DNA of 64,000 nucleotides. Source: an uncultured Oscillospiraceae bacterium (lineage in GTDB: Bacteria > Bacillota > Clostridia > Oscillospirales > Ruminococcaceae). The notes beneath the pieces are model-generated. The model saw nothing but the letters and a program-made list of their open reading frames with translations, was not told where the DNA came from and searched no databases. Location of the stretch: contig CAJTVI010000008.1 in NCBI GenBank assembly GCA_910579545.1, positions 5,596-69,595 of the forward strand, given 5' to 3'. Positions 8,989 through 16,982 of this stretch are shown here, in pieces; the stretch's first letter is position 1; every line of letters begins with the position of its first letter. A program made the translations under genes and the position numbers.

Positions 8989-10476
8989 ATGACGGCGGGC
9001 GCATGGATCGGCCATCTTGGCAGCGGGCTGATGCTGGTTTTCCTGTGCCTGCTGGCGCTGCGGTGCGCCGGGCAGCTGGGCATCCTTGCGCGGGACCCGT
9101 TTGCGCGCGGCGCGCCGCTCCAGCATGGCCCGGAAAGCCCCGGCGGGTATCCACCCTCCCCTGGCCGGGCCGGCGGGCCGGTTTGGAGGCCCGCCGGCAG
9201 GGAACTGCTGGCCGCTTTTTGCGGGGTGCTGGCGGTGCAGTGGGCTTTTGTGTTTGTTTGCTGGCTGGGCCTGCGCCAGCCGGGCGGGATGCCCGCCTTT
9301 TTTGCGCATGCCTGGCAGAGGTTTACGACCGCGGGGGACAGCCCGCATTACCTGCTGTTGGCGCGGCAGGGCTATGCGACCACCGGCGAGGCTGCCAAAT
9401 ACATTGTTTTTTACCCGCTTTACCCGCTGCTGATCCGGCTGCTGCATACCTTGCTGGCCCCCTTTGGGGCGGGGTGGGGATCTTCGGCCCTTTTGTGCAG
9501 CCAGCTGTGCTGGGGAGGCGCGGGCGCGGCGATGCTGCGGCTGGCCGGCCGGCATTTTGGCCCCGGGCAGGCTTCGGCCGCCGTGCTGCTGATGGCGCTC
9601 TATCCGTTTGGCTTTTTTGCGCTGGGCGTGTTTACCGAGAGCCTTTTTTTGCTTTTGTGCCTTTTGTGCATTACGGCCGCCGAGGAGTGCCGCTGGCCGG
9701 CGGCCGGGCTTTTTTGTGCGCTGGCGGGGCTTTGCCGTACCCAGGGGCTGGCGCTGCTGCCCGCCTTTTGGTACCTCTGGCTCAAAGCGGAGGGCGGGCG
9801 GCTGGCCTTGGCTTTGCGGCCCGGCCGCGCGCAAAAAGGGGGCGGTTCGCAAAAAACAGCCCATGCGCGCGGGGCAGGGCGGGCGCGGGACGCGGGCCAT
9901 TTACAGGATACATACCCTGCGCGGGATAGGGGCTGCGCGCGCAGATGGGTGTTCCGCGCCCCAAAAACCCGGCCGGGACCGCTTGGCCGCGCCTTGCTCG
10001 GGCTGGCCCTTGCGCCGCTGGGGTATCTTTGCTATCTGGCGCTCAACCTGCGGCTGTTTGGGAACGCGCTGGTCTTTTTGCAATACCAAAGCGCGCCGCC
10101 ATGGTACCAGTCGATCCGGTGGATCGGCCCAAACCTTGCCCAGCACTGGCAGATGGCGCAGCAGTATCCGGGCCTTGCGCCCTTTCTTTACCATTCCCAG
10201 CTTGCCCTGTATTTTATCGCGATCGCCATGCTGCTCTGGGGGGTATTGGCCGGCCAGCCGGTGCATTGGCTGGTCTGGGGCGGCGGATATCTGGGGATGT
10301 GCTATCTCTCCAGCTGGCTGATCAGCGGCAGCCGGTATGTGTTTGGCTGCCTGCCCCTCTTTTTGCTGGGCGCGGGCCTGCCGTACCGCCCCGCGCGGCT
10401 GGGGCTTGCCGCTCTCAGCGCGCTGTTTTTGTACAGGATGGGCGTTTTTTTCATGCAGGGGCAGGCAATCATGTAA
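8989..10476 (+). CDS. PIG-V-like mannosyltransferase family membrane protein
   Basis: This protein of about 495 residues has many membrane segments. It carries the first-loop signature GDSPHYLLLARQGY and then YPLYPLLIRLLH and ALYPFGFFALGVFTESLFLL, typical of bacterial PIG-V-like (COG5542) mannosyltransferases. These move a sugar from a lipid-linked donor to an acceptor outside the membrane; donor and acceptor are unknown here. A charged, glycine- and arginine-rich insert of about 60 residues, near residues 265-330, interrupts the membrane core. A GTG three bases before the ATG is an alternative start. It is very likely cotranscribed with the preceding membrane gene. Confidence 0.65.
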   Translation: MTAGAWIGHLGSGLMLVFLCLLALRCAGQLGILARDPFARGAPLQHGPESPGGYPPSPGRAGGPVWRPAGRELLAAFCGVLAVQWAFVFVCWLGLRQPGGMPAFFAHAWQRFTTAGDSPHYLLLARQGYATTGEAAKYIVFYPLYPLLIRLLHTLLAPFGAGWGSSALLCSQLCWGGAGAAMLRLAGRHFGPGQASAAVLLMALYPFGFFALGVFTESLFLLLCLLCITAAEECRWPAAGLFCALAGLCRTQGLALLPAFWYLWLKAEGGRLALALRPGRAQKGGGSQKTAHARGAGRARDAGHLQDTYPARDRGCARRWVFRAPKTRPGPLGRALLGLALAPLGYLCYLALNLRLFGNALVFLQYQSAPPWYQSIRWIGPNLAQHWQMAQQYPGLAPFLYHSQLALYFIAIAMLLWGVLAGQPVHWLVWGGGYLGMCYLSSWLISGSRYVFGCLPLFLLGAGLPYRPARLGLAALSALFLYRMGVFFMQGQAIM

Positions 10477-10483
10477 AAGCGAT

Positions 10484-10650
10484 GCGCGCCGCCCGCAAAG
10501 GGAGGTGGATGGCCTTCCGGCGCCGCCGCCGGGTCTGCGTGGCCTTCCGGCGCGCCGCCCATAAAGGGCCGTGGACGGCCTTCCGGCGCCGCCGCCGGGT
10601 CTGCGTGGCCTTCCGGCGCCGCCCGCAAAGGGCCGTGGGGGGCATGGCCC
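10484..10650. repeat. tandem repeat, about 65 bp unit
   Basis: Two near-identical units of 66 and 64 bp follow one another. A partial unit end precedes them and a degenerate one follows. Each unit contains two copies of GGCCTTCCGGCGC separated by a GCCGCCGGGTCTGCGT block, so there is also a shorter internal periodicity. The array begins right after the stop of the PIG-V-like gene. Nothing suggests that it is translated. Confidence 0.8.
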
Positions 10651-10668
10651 GGGTTTGGGCCGGGGGCT

Positions 10669-10816
10669 GGGAGTGTCCATTTCAAGGAGTTTCAGGGGCT
10701 AAAACCGGGGGTGGGGGAGAGTTTCGAAAGGCTTTCGGGGCAAAGGCCCTGTTACCTTGAGAGGCCGCTCCCACGCACCCGGCCGCCGGGTATCTCTCTC
10801 CGGCTTGGACACTCCC
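10669..10816 (+). repeat. R2 structured repeat, copy 1
   Basis: This 148 bp element is bounded by the inverted repeats GGGAGTGTCC and GGACACTCCC. Inside is the core GGGAG AGTTTC GAAAGGCTTTCGG with a matching distal arm GAGGCC G CTCCC. Two other copies lie at 40610 and 54372 in the same orientation. This one sits 66 bp before the mnmE start, so it could lie in the mnmE leader RNA. Confidence 0.75.
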
Positions 10817-10882
10817 CGGGGGCTTCCCGGCTTTTCAGGGCCGGCCTCTGCTTTTTTGATCTCTTATAGGGAGGGGAATCGT
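10817..10882 (+). other. mnmE upstream region
   Basis: This is the remainder of the 406 bp gap before mnmE. It ends in TTATAGGGAGGGGAATCG, a strong ribosome-binding site for the TTG start. No clear -35/-10 pair was found. Confidence 0.4.
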
Positions 10883-12379
10883 TTGCAGGATACGACCATC
10901 TGCGCGCTGGCCACCCCGCCCGGCCCGGGGGGCATTGCGGTGGTGCGCATCTCGGGGCCGGAGGCCTTTGAGATGGCGGCCCGGGTTTTTTGCCCGGCCA
11001 GCCCCGGGCGGACCCTGCAGGGGGCAAAGGGGTACACCGCTTTGTTCGGCCACTTTTACCGGGCCGGGCAGCGGTGCGACGAAACGGTGGCCCTCTGTTT
11101 CCGCGCGCCCAAAAGCTATACCGGCGAGGACGTGGTCGAACTCTCCTGCCATGGGGGGCCGGCGGTGGTGGAGCAGCTTCTGGCCGCCTGCCGGGAGGCC
11201 GGGGCCGCGCCGGCCGGGCCGGGGGAGTTTACCCGCCGCGCCTTTTTAAATGGGCGGATCGGCCTGACCCAGGCCGAGGCGGTGATGGGCCTGATCTCGG
11301 CGGCGGGGCGGCAGGGCGCGGCCCTCTCGGCCGCCGCGCTGGACGGCGCGCTGGCCCGCGAGATCGACGGCCTAAAAACAAAACTCACGAGCCTGCTGGG
11401 GCATCTGGACGCCTGGGTGGATTTTCCCGAGGAGGATGTGCCCGCTCTTGCCCCCGGGGCCTTTTGCGCCGCCGTTTCGGAGGCGGCCGCCGTTTTGGCG
11501 GGGCTGCTGCGGCAGTATGGGGCCGGCGCGGTGCTGCGCCGCGGGGTGGACACCGCCATTGTGGGCCGGCCCAACGTGGGCAAGAGCACCCTGCTGAACC
11601 TCTTGGCTGGCTTTGAGCGGGCCATCGTGACCCCGCTGCCCGGCACCACCCGGGACGTGGTGGAGCAGGCGGTGTCTTTGGGCGGGAGCGGCATCCGGCT
11701 GAACCTGGCCGACACCGCCGGCCTGCGCGAGACCGGCGACCTCATCGAGGCCGAGGGTATCCGGCGGGGCCGGGCCAAATTGGAGCAGGCCGGGCTGGTG
11801 CTGGCGGTGTTTGACGCGAGCCGCCCGGCCGATGCGGAGGACCTGGCCCTTGCCAAAGCCTGCGAGGGCCGCTGCGCCCTGGCCCTGCTGAACAAATCTG
11901 ACCTGCCGGCCCGGTTTGACGAGGGTGTGATCGCGCCGTATTTTGCCGGGCCGGGCGGCGCGGCGCTGCCGGGAGATACGGCCGGACAAAATAACATGGA
12001 TGGGCGGGACGGTACAGCCGCGGGCGGCGGCGCCCGGCGGGACGGCGAAGAAAAGCCGGAGGCGGGGCGCATTTTGCATCTCTGCGCAAACGACCCGGCC
12101 CACCGCGCCCGGCTGGCCGCGGCCATCGAAAAGCTGCTGGGCACTGCTGCGGTGGATGTTGGCGCGGCGGCGCTGGTAAGCGAGCGGCAGCATGCCGCGG
12201 CACTGGCCGCAAAAGGGCATCTGGACGCGGCGCTGGCCGCCTGCCGGGAGGGCTACGGCCTGGACGCGGCGGGGGTGTGCCTGGAGGACGCGCTGGCCGC
12301 CTTGTGCGAGCTGAGCGGCGAATCGGCCAGCGAGGCCGCCATCGAAGAGGTGTTTTCGCAGTTCTGCGTTGGAAAATAA
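10883..12379 (+). CDS. mnmE: tRNA uridine-5-carboxymethylaminomethyl modification GTPase MnmE
   Basis: MnmE works with MnmG to add the carboxymethylaminomethyl group to wobble U34 of several tRNAs. A TTG start is chosen because it gives the usual N-terminus (DTTICALATPPGPGGIAVVRISG) and has AGGGAGGGG 6 bp upstream. The G domain shows GRPNVGKST near residue 228, PGTTRD, DTAGLRET and NKSD near 338. The protein ends FCVGK, the conserved C-terminal cysteine motif (C-[IV]-G-K). At 498 residues it is about 40 longer than usual. The extra is a low-complexity insert around 355-395, after NKSD, and the usual SAxxGxG G5 sequence is not recognisable there. Confidence 0.95.
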   Translation: MQDTTICALATPPGPGGIAVVRISGPEAFEMAARVFCPASPGRTLQGAKGYTALFGHFYRAGQRCDETVALCFRAPKSYTGEDVVELSCHGGPAVVEQLLAACREAGAAPAGPGEFTRRAFLNGRIGLTQAEAVMGLISAAGRQGAALSAAALDGALAREIDGLKTKLTSLLGHLDAWVDFPEEDVPALAPGAFCAAVSEAAAVLAGLLRQYGAGAVLRRGVDTAIVGRPNVGKSTLLNLLAGFERAIVTPLPGTTRDVVEQAVSLGGSGIRLNLADTAGLRETGDLIEAEGIRRGRAKLEQAGLVLAVFDASRPADAEDLALAKACEGRCALALLNKSDLPARFDEGVIAPYFAGPGGAALPGDTAGQNNMDGRDGTAAGGGARRDGEEKPEAGRILHLCANDPAHRARLAAAIEKLLGTAAVDVGAAALVSERQHAAALAAKGHLDAALAACREGYGLDAAGVCLEDALAALCELSGESASEAAIEEVFSQFCVGK

Positions 12380-12484
12380 ACGATTATGCGTTATTTTATG
12401 CCAATTTCCGCCGCACGCAAACGGTATGCCGCGGGAGCCAGGCCGAGGGCATACTGCCCTTTATCAAGGCAAAGGAGAAAACCC

Positions 12485-13339
12485 ATGCGGGATGCCAGCC
12501 TCAAAACAGCCCCAAGACCCCTTGACCGAAAAAGCGGATGTTCCACGTGGAACATTTTTACAAAAAACGGCCGGCCCACCCTTACCGACCGGCCCGGCAG
12601 CCCCTTTTTGGTCACCCGCCACAGGGTAGGGGAGGACCGCCCCGGCGCGCTGCGGCTGCGGGTCGTCCAGCTTACCGACCTGCACCTCCACCCCGGATAC
12701 CCGCCCCAAAAGCTGGCCCGGCTGGCCCAGCTGGTCAACGCGCAGCAGCCCGACCTGATTGTGTTTACCGGCGATTTTTTGCGCCATGCCTCGCCCCACC
12801 CCCTGCCGCCGGGCGTGCTGGGGATCCTGAGCGGGATCAAAGCCCGGTACGGCAGGTACGCGGTGCGGGGCAACCACGACCTGCGCGGCTGGCCCAGCCA
12901 AACGGCCTGCTGCCTCAAAAGGGCGGGCTTTACCCTTTTGCGCAACCAGCAAGCGGCGGTTCCATTGCCCGGGGGCCGGCGGCTGGTGCTGGCGGGGCTG
13001 GACGACGGCGTTTACCATCTGGCCGACCCGCGCACCGTGCGGGCGCTCAAAAAAGAGCGGGGCTTTAGGCTGGTGCTGGCCCACGAGCCAATGCTGGCCC
13101 GGCTGGTGCCCCCCGGCGCGGCCGAGCTGGTGCTGGCCGGCCACACTCACGCGGGGCAGCTGCGCTGGCTTTTTGCGCAGAATTTTTGGATGCCCACCCT
13201 GGCCGGACGCTGCACCCACGGCTGGTACGCGGTAAACGGCAACCCGCTGTATGTGTCGGCGGGGCTGGGCGAGAGCGGCATTGGCCTGCGCATCCTTTGC
13301 CCGGCCGAGCTGCCGGTGTTCGACTGCTGGCTGAAATAG
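12485..13339 (+). CDS. calcineurin-like metallophosphoesterase
   Basis: This 284-residue protein carries the full binuclear-metal phosphoesterase set: TDLHLH, FTGDFL, GNHD, AHEP and GHTHAGQ. That fits the YaeI/YkuE-like branch, which includes lipid-linked pyrophosphatases; the substrate is not evident. The start is set by AAAGGAG 7 bp upstream of the ATG. An earlier in-frame ATG lacks a ribosome-binding site. There is no obvious signal peptide. Codons 19-24 contain a perfect parS sequence, so the first 50 residues are partly dictated by that DNA site and look unconserved. It lies between mnmE and mnmG, where no phosphoesterase is normally found. Confidence 0.88.
   Translation: MRDASLKTAPRPLDRKSGCSTWNIFTKNGRPTLTDRPGSPFLVTRHRVGEDRPGALRLRVVQLTDLHLHPGYPPQKLARLAQLVNAQQPDLIVFTGDFLRHASPHPLPPGVLGILSGIKARYGRYAVRGNHDLRGWPSQTACCLKRAGFTLLRNQQAAVPLPGGRRLVLAGLDDGVYHLADPRTVRALKKERGFRLVLAHEPMLARLVPPGAAELVLAGHTHAGQLRWLFAQNFWMPTLAGRCTHGWYAVNGNPLYVSAGLGESGIGLRILCPAELPVFDCWLK
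12539..12554. promoter_or_regulatory. parS: parS centromere site 1 (ParB binding)
   Basis: TGTTCCACGTGGAACA is a perfect 16-bp palindrome. It differs from the B. subtilis parS consensus TGTTTCACGTGAAACA at one symmetric pair. It lies inside the 5' part of the phosphoesterase gene, 6.6 kb before parB. ParB loads at such sites and spreads to organise the origin region. Confidence 0.93.
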
Positions 13340-13441
13340 CCGCCCGCGGAAAGAAAGGCCAGGGTGTGCGGGCGGCCCCCAAACAGCCGGCCGCGGGCCT
13401 GCGGGGGCGCGGGATCACCAAAAAACAAGAGGGGAACTGTT

Positions 13442-15316
13442 TTGAACCATCTGGGAGAGTATGATGTGATCGTGGTCGGCGCGGGGCATGCCGGCATCGA
13501 GGCGGCCCACGCGGCGGCAGTGCTGGGGGCGCGCACCGCCCTGTTTACCATGAGCCTGGACGCCATTGGCAACATGCCCTGCAACCCCAGCATCGGGGGA
13601 ACCGCCAAGGGGCATCTGGTGCGGGAGGTGGACGCGCTGGGCGGGCTGATGGGGATCGCCGCCGACGCCACCTTTTTGCAGAGCCGGATGCTCAACCGGG
13701 GCAAGGGCCCCGCGGTGCACAGCCTGCGGGTGCAGACCGACCGCAAGCGGTACCACATGTACATGAAGCAGGCGCTGGAAAAAACCCCCGGCCTTGCCAT
13801 CCATCAGGCCGAGGTCACGGCGCTGGAGATCGAGGGCAGCGCGGTGCGGGGCGTTTTTACCCGGCTGAACGGGCATTACAGCGCAAAATGCGTGGTGCTG
13901 GCAACCGGCACAAATTTGGGCGGCAAGATTTTTGTGGGGGATGCCAGTTACCAGAGCGGGCCGGACGGCCAGCACGCCGCCTGCGCCCTTACCGAAAGCC
14001 TGCGCGCGGCCGGCCTGCCGCTGCGCCGCTTTAAGACCGGTACCCCCGCCCGGGTGCACCGGCGCAGCATTGATTTTTCCCGCCTTGTCTGCCAGCCGGG
14101 CGATCCGGAGGAGGAGCTGCAGCCCTTCAGCTTCCTCACCGACGGCCCGCTGCACAACCGGGTAAACTGCTACATCGCCTACACCAACCCCGCCACCCAC
14201 GACATCATCCGGCAGAACCTGCATCGTTCGCCCCTGTACGGCGGGATGATCGAGGGGGTGGGGCCGCGGTACTGCCCCAGCATTGAGGACAAGGTGGTGC
14301 GGTTTGCCGAAAAGGACCGGCATCAGATCTTTGTGGAGCCCTGCGGCGAGGATACCGAGGAGATGTACCTGCAGGGCATGAGCTCGAGCCTGCCGGAGGA
14401 CGTGCAGAACGCGATGTACCACAGCATCGAGGGGTTTGAGCGGCTGGAGATCATGCGGCCAGCCTATGCCATCGAGTACGACTGCATCGACCCCACCGCC
14501 CTCTATGCCACCCTCGAGTGCAAGGCGGCGGCAGGGCTGTACGGCGCGGGGCAGTTCAACGGCACCAGCGGGTACGAGGAGGCGGCGGCCCAGGGCCTTT
14601 TGGCGGGCCTCAACGCCGCGCGCCGTGCGCTGGGAAAGCCGCAGCTGGTATTGGCGCGGCACACAAGTTACCTGGGGACGCTGGTGGACGACCTTGTAAC
14701 AAAAGGGGTGCTGGACCCCTACCGGATGATGACCAGCCGCAGCGAGTACCGGCTGGCCCTGCGGCAGGACAATGCCGACGAGCGGCTGACCCCCATCGGG
14801 CGGGAGTATGGCCTGGTGGACGACGCGCGCTGGGCCCGGTATGAGGCGGGGCAGGCGGCCAAGCAGGCCGAGCTTGCCCGGCTGGCAGGGGTGTATGTGA
14901 GCGCCGAGGCGCTCAACGCCCAGCTGCCGCCCGACGCCGCGCCCTTTGCCAGCGGCGGCAAGGCGCTGGAGCTTTTGCGCCGGCCGGGGGTGAGCTACGG
15001 GATGCTGGCGGCTGTTGTGGGCAGGGGAGAGGGGGTCAGCCCGCGGCTGGCCGCCAAGATCGAGACCGAGGTGCGCTATGCGGGGTACATTGCCCGGCAG
15101 GAGCGGGCCATCCGGGAGGTGGCGCGGCAGGAGGAAACCCCCATCCCGGAGGATTTTGACTACGCGCCCATCGCGGGCCTGCGGCTGGAGGCGCGGGAAA
15201 AGCTGGCCCGCATCCGCCCGCGCAGCCTGGGCCAGGCTGGGCGCATCCCCGGCGTTTCGCCCAGCGACGCCGCCGTGCTGGCGGTGGCCCTCAAGGCCGC
15301 GCGGGGGAAGATTTAA
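13442..15316 (+). CDS. mnmG: tRNA uridine-5-carboxymethylaminomethyl modification enzyme MnmG
   Basis: MnmG is the FAD- and folate-dependent partner of MnmE in U34 tRNA modification. The TTG start is chosen from GAGGGG 6 bp upstream and because the protein then begins NHLGEYDVIVVGAGHAG, with the FAD GxGxxG at residues 13-18. The conserved block NPSIGGTAKGHLVREVDALGG follows. The C-terminal helical domain that binds MnmE is present. The length of 624 residues matches the family. It lies downstream of the phosphoesterase with about 100 bp between, and rsmG follows after 203 bp containing R1 repeats. Confidence 0.96.
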   Translation: MNHLGEYDVIVVGAGHAGIEAAHAAAVLGARTALFTMSLDAIGNMPCNPSIGGTAKGHLVREVDALGGLMGIAADATFLQSRMLNRGKGPAVHSLRVQTDRKRYHMYMKQALEKTPGLAIHQAEVTALEIEGSAVRGVFTRLNGHYSAKCVVLATGTNLGGKIFVGDASYQSGPDGQHAACALTESLRAAGLPLRRFKTGTPARVHRRSIDFSRLVCQPGDPEEELQPFSFLTDGPLHNRVNCYIAYTNPATHDIIRQNLHRSPLYGGMIEGVGPRYCPSIEDKVVRFAEKDRHQIFVEPCGEDTEEMYLQGMSSSLPEDVQNAMYHSIEGFERLEIMRPAYAIEYDCIDPTALYATLECKAAAGLYGAGQFNGTSGYEEAAAQGLLAGLNAARRALGKPQLVLARHTSYLGTLVDDLVTKGVLDPYRMMTSRSEYRLALRQDNADERLTPIGREYGLVDDARWARYEAGQAAKQAELARLAGVYVSAEALNAQLPPDAAPFASGGKALELLRRPGVSYGMLAAVVGRGEGVSPRLAAKIETEVRYAGYIARQERAIREVARQEETPIPEDFDYAPIAGLRLEAREKLARIRPRSLGQAGRIPGVSPSDAAVLAVALKAARGKI

Positions 15317-15341
15317 GGGCAATTCCAGGGCAACTCTAAGG

Positions 15342-15376
15342 CAATTCCAGGGGGAAAGATCCCCCTGGACCCCCAT
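15342..15376 (-). repeat. R1 repeat, copy c (partial)
   Basis: This is the minus-orientation GC hairpin CCAGGGGG/CCCCCTGG followed by ACCCCCATT. The distal CCG hairpin is missing. A 13-bp direct duplication GGCAATTCCAGGG (15318 and 15340) overlaps its left side, which suggests slippage next to the element. Confidence 0.6.
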
Positions 15377-15394
15377 TATTGGTAATTGGCTCAA

Positions 15395-15431
15395 GGCGGG
15401 GGTCTGGGGGCCGCGGCCCCCAGATCGGCTT
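15395..15431 (+). repeat. R1 repeat, copy d (partial)
   Basis: GCGGGGGTCTGGGGGCC and GGCCCCCAGATCGGC form the plus-orientation hairpin and end. It faces copy c across 18 bp. Its GATCGG end runs directly into the 9-bp tandem array. Confidence 0.6.
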
Positions 15432-15458
15432 GATCGGCTTGATCGGCTCGATCAGCTT
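15423..15458. repeat. 9-bp tandem repeat, four units
   Basis: Four consecutive units GATCGGCTT, GATCGGCTT, GATCGGCTC and GATCAGCTT extend the GATCGG end of R1 copy d. It probably grew by slippage from that end, because a single GATCGGCC is the normal terminus. Confidence 0.8.
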
Positions 15459-15519
15459 GGGATCTGCCCCTGAAAGCGGCCTGTGTAAAAATTCGGAAAA
15501 AGGACGGGAGGAATATCCC

Positions 15520-16263
15520 ATGATCGACCCCCAGCGCCTGATCAAAAAATGCGCCGGCCTCGGCCTGTCTTTAAGCGCAGAGCAGGCCCGGCTGCTTGAC
15601 CGGTACGCCGAACTGCTGGTGGAAACCAACCGGCGGATAAACCTTACCGCCATTACCGGGCCGGAGGAGATCGAGGACAAGCATTTTATCGACAGCCTCC
15701 TGCTGGCCGCCCAGCCCGAAATCGCCGGCCAGGTGGTGGACGTGGGCAGCGGGGCGGGCTTCCCCGGCCTTGTGGCAAAAATCTACAAGCCGGAGATCGC
15801 CCTCACCCTGATGGAACCCACCGGCAAGCGGCTGGATTTTTTGCGCTATGCGGCGGCCCAGCTTGGCCTTGCCGGGGTGGAGTTTGCCAAGGAGCGGGCC
15901 GAGGAGGCCGCCCGCAAGGGCTGGCGGGAACAGTTCGACGCGGCCACCGCCCGCGCAGTAGCCGCCCTGCCCGCCCTGGCCGAATACTGCCTGCCGCTGG
16001 TAAGGGTAGGAGGCAGCTTTTTGGCCATGAAGGGCGCCAGCGGCCCCGCCGAGGCCGACGCCGCCCGCGCCGCCGCCCAAACGCTGGGCGCGGGCGGGGC
16101 CGACCTGCGCAAGGCGAACCTGCCCGGCGGGGACGAGCGCTGGCTGGTGGTCTATCAAAAACATATCGCCACCCCTGCCGTCTATCCCCGCGCCGGCGGC
16201 AAAATTGCCAAGGCGCCGCTGCTGAAGCAGCCATCACCCGGCAGGGGCAGGCACGGCCTTTAG
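15520..16263 (+). CDS. rsmG: 16S rRNA (guanine-527 N7) methyltransferase RsmG
   Basis: RsmG (GidB) methylates G527 of 16S rRNA using S-adenosylmethionine. The SAM loop is VVDVGSGAGFPG near residue 70. The substrate side is marked by HFIDSL, EPTGKRLDFL and the ARAVAALPALAEYCLPLV block. The ATG is set by GGGAGGA upstream; an earlier in-frame start would run through the repeat region. At 247 residues it is slightly long, with about 25 extra basic, proline-rich residues at the end. The order mnmE-mnmG-rsmG-noc-parA-parB is the standard Firmicute block. Confidence 0.95.
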   Translation: MIDPQRLIKKCAGLGLSLSAEQARLLDRYAELLVETNRRINLTAITGPEEIEDKHFIDSLLLAAQPEIAGQVVDVGSGAGFPGLVAKIYKPEIALTLMEPTGKRLDFLRYAAAQLGLAGVEFAKERAEEAARKGWREQFDAATARAVAALPALAEYCLPLVRVGGSFLAMKGASGPAEADAARAAAQTLGAGGADLRKANLPGGDERWLVVYQKHIATPAVYPRAGGKIAKAPLLKQPSPGRGRHGL

Positions 16264-16371
16264 AAAAAAGGGACAAAGAGCAAAAAGAAGGATAAGGCGC
16301 CGCTTGACAAAGGGGAGCATGGTTTTTAGGGCAACAGGGACAAGGATCAAAAAGAACAGGAGCGCGGGAGC

Positions 16372-16602
16372 ATGAACCAGATCAACAAAACGCTGTATCT
16401 CTTTACCGCCATTGTGTTTGGGCTGATGGCCGCGGGGTATGCGGCGGTGCTCGTCGTCGATTTTTACACCGGCGTTATCCCCGGCTGGCTGATCACGCTG
16501 CATGTTTTGGTCGTGATCGTGTCGTCGGCCGCCTGCTGGCTCAGCGTCAGGCGGTATAAAAGGCTGCCAAAAGAGCCAAACGAAAAGCCAAAGAAGCCTT
16601 AA
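16372..16602 (+). CDS. small two-helix membrane protein
   Basis: This 76-residue protein has two hydrophobic stretches (about residues 7-30 and 38-58), a short turn between them and a lysine- and proline-rich cytoplasmic tail (RYKRLPKEPNEKPKKP). I do not recognise the family. It has a plausible AGGAGCGCGGGAG ribosome-binding region, and a strong terminator follows within 40 bp, both of which support a real gene at the end of the mnmE-rsmG unit. Confidence 0.65.
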   Translation: MNQINKTLYLFTAIVFGLMAAGYAAVLVVDFYTGVIPGWLITLHVLVVIVSSAACWLSVRRYKRLPKEPNEKPKKP

Positions 16603-16637
16603 CGGCAAAAAATTTTTTTCGCACAAAGGCGGGGATC

Positions 16638-16661
16638 GGGCGGGATTCCCGCCCCTTTTTT
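16638..16661 (+). terminator. rho-independent terminator after the mnmE-rsmG block
   Basis: GGGCGGGA/TTCCCGCCC is followed directly by TTTTTT. It separates the mnmE-to-small-membrane-protein unit from noc. Confidence 0.85.
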
Positions 16662-16982
16662 GGTTTTGGGGCGAAACCTGGGGAAAGCTGCCGATGGAAA
16701 ATACTGGAAATATTTCCCCGGCTGTGCTATGCTGAAGCTGCGGCAGAAAAGCGGACAGGCCCCGCCCGGCGCGCCAAAGTCTCTGTATTGCCAAAAGCCA
16801 GCTGCTAAGCTGGTTTTGACATACTTTCCGCGCGCCAAAGCCTGCGCTGCTGCCTGCCGTCCGCTGCCCAAAATCCATTGCTTTGCAGGTTTTGGAGAGA
16901 GCGTTGTTTTCTTATTGAACCGCCGCATATAACGGCCGGCTTTTTGGGCCGGCCCGCCTGCCGCGAAAGGGGAGAATCGGGG
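16662..16982 (+). other. noc upstream region
   Basis: This is 321 bp between the terminator and noc. TTGACA occurs at about 16815 without a good -10 at the right distance, so the noc promoter is not resolved. A 90-codon open frame with a GTG start crosses it but has no ribosome-binding site or family resemblance. AAAGGGGAG precedes the noc ATG. Confidence 0.4.

Noticed and set aside
16660..16932. 90-codon open frame with GTG start between the terminator and noc
   Set aside because: No ribosome-binding site, amino acid composition typical of random GC-rich sequence and overlap with a terminator stem; more likely non-coding leader.
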